DNA from: Chara braunii | Taxonomy: Eukaryota > Streptophyta > Charophyceae > Charales > Characeae | Reading direction: 5' to 3' | Assembly (NCBI GenBank): GCA_003427395.1 | Contig: BFEA01000569.1 | Location: 228,369-265,408, forward strand | DNA: 37,040 nt | In this document: positions 36,802 to 37,040 of the stretch, in pieces | Position numbering within the stretch: position 1 is the stretch's first letter | Layout of the letters: each line of letters begins with the position of its first letter | The notes under the pieces: generated by a model | The model's database searches: none | Told to the model about the DNA's origin: nothing | Seen by the model: only the letters and a program-made list of their open reading frames with translations | Translations under genes and position numbers: made by a program

Positions 36802-37040
36802 GAACAGTCAGTCCTTGGTAGCTGAACAGTCAGTCCCACGCTAAAAATAGCGTGGGACTGGGCTAATTTTTAGCACGGGACTGGCGCAGGCCCAGTCCCC
36901 GGTAGACGAACAGTCAGTCCCACGCTAAAAATAACGTGGGACTGTGCTAATTTTAGCACGGGACTGGCGCAGGCCCATTCCCCGGTAGACGAACAGTCAA
37001 TCCCAGGTAACTGAACAGTCAGTCCCAGGCAACTGAACAG
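36802..37040. repeat. ~84-bp tandem repeat with strong hairpins, truncated by window end
   Basis: GAACAGTCAGTCC starts at 36802, 36824, 36908, 36991 (variant) and 37013. The two main units (36824 and 36908, offset 84) each hold a hairpin: GTCCCACGCTA-AAAA-TAGCGTGGGAC at 36833-36858 and a copy at 36917-36942 with one changed arm base. A second hairpin, GCTAA-TTT-TTAGC, follows in the first unit. The array continues beyond the window. Confidence 0.92.

Overview
This is a eukaryotic, repeat-dominated window, most likely from a plant-lineage genome. The only recognisable host gene segment is the first coding exon of a mitochondrial alanine-glyoxylate aminotransferase 2-like protein, and its motifs match the plant branch of that family better than the animal one. 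Around it lie decayed LINE and Ty3/Gypsy retrotransposons, tRNA-derived SINEs, Harbinger-type MITEs, microsatellites and many minisatellites. This composition fits a large repeat-rich genome such as a charophyte alga (for example Chara), but that is inference from style, not a match. There is no bacterial-type operon, CRISPR array, rRNA or intact tRNA gene.

Layout. 0-1.1 kb: broken LINE reverse-transcriptase tail (minus). 1.2-2.85 kb: a cluster of TIR/foldback elements with ends like GGGCACGCTCACACT, one holding a perfect 30-bp palindrome. 2.85-5.3 kb: no convincing gene. 5.3-5.9 kb: a HARBI1/ALP1-like transposase fragment (minus). 7.3-8.1 kb: another TIR element split by a SINE with a clean target-site duplication. 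8.7-9.5 kb: tandem copies joined through single N bases, then (TG)n(AG)n. 9.7-10.2 kb: the aminotransferase exon. 10.9-12.7 kb: a retroposon with an 11-bp target duplication and a Harbinger MITE with TAA duplications. 13-20 kb: an unrecognised ORF, G-rich and homopurine tracts, SINE heads and one exon-like fragment. 20.1-22.1 kb: a degenerate ~1.25-kb tandem repeat with recurring hairpins.

23.8-33 kb, all on the minus strand, is the most unusual part. A Ty3/Gypsy gag-pro-RT-RNase H-integrase unit (29.4 down to 23.8 kb) carries several stops and frameshifts, including a stop exactly where the Tyr of the RT catalytic box should be. Directly upstream of gag lie five small ORFs (31.1 to 29.4 kb) packed end to end with gaps of 7, 3, -4, 10 and 13 nt. 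Three of them are paralogues of an unrecognised ~131-144 aa protein. Farther upstream, after an 0.8-kb spacer, are two more unrecognised coding-like regions. This pre-gag ORF cassette is the best candidate for something undescribed. The nearest known precedent is the single extra ORF upstream of gag in Ogre/Tat elements.

33-37 kb is a mosaic of successive minisatellite families (units of about 33-50 bp), ending in an ~84-bp hairpin-bearing tandem repeat that runs off the window. If the aminotransferase gene is intact, everything from 10.2 kb rightward would be its first intron, since no second exon was found.
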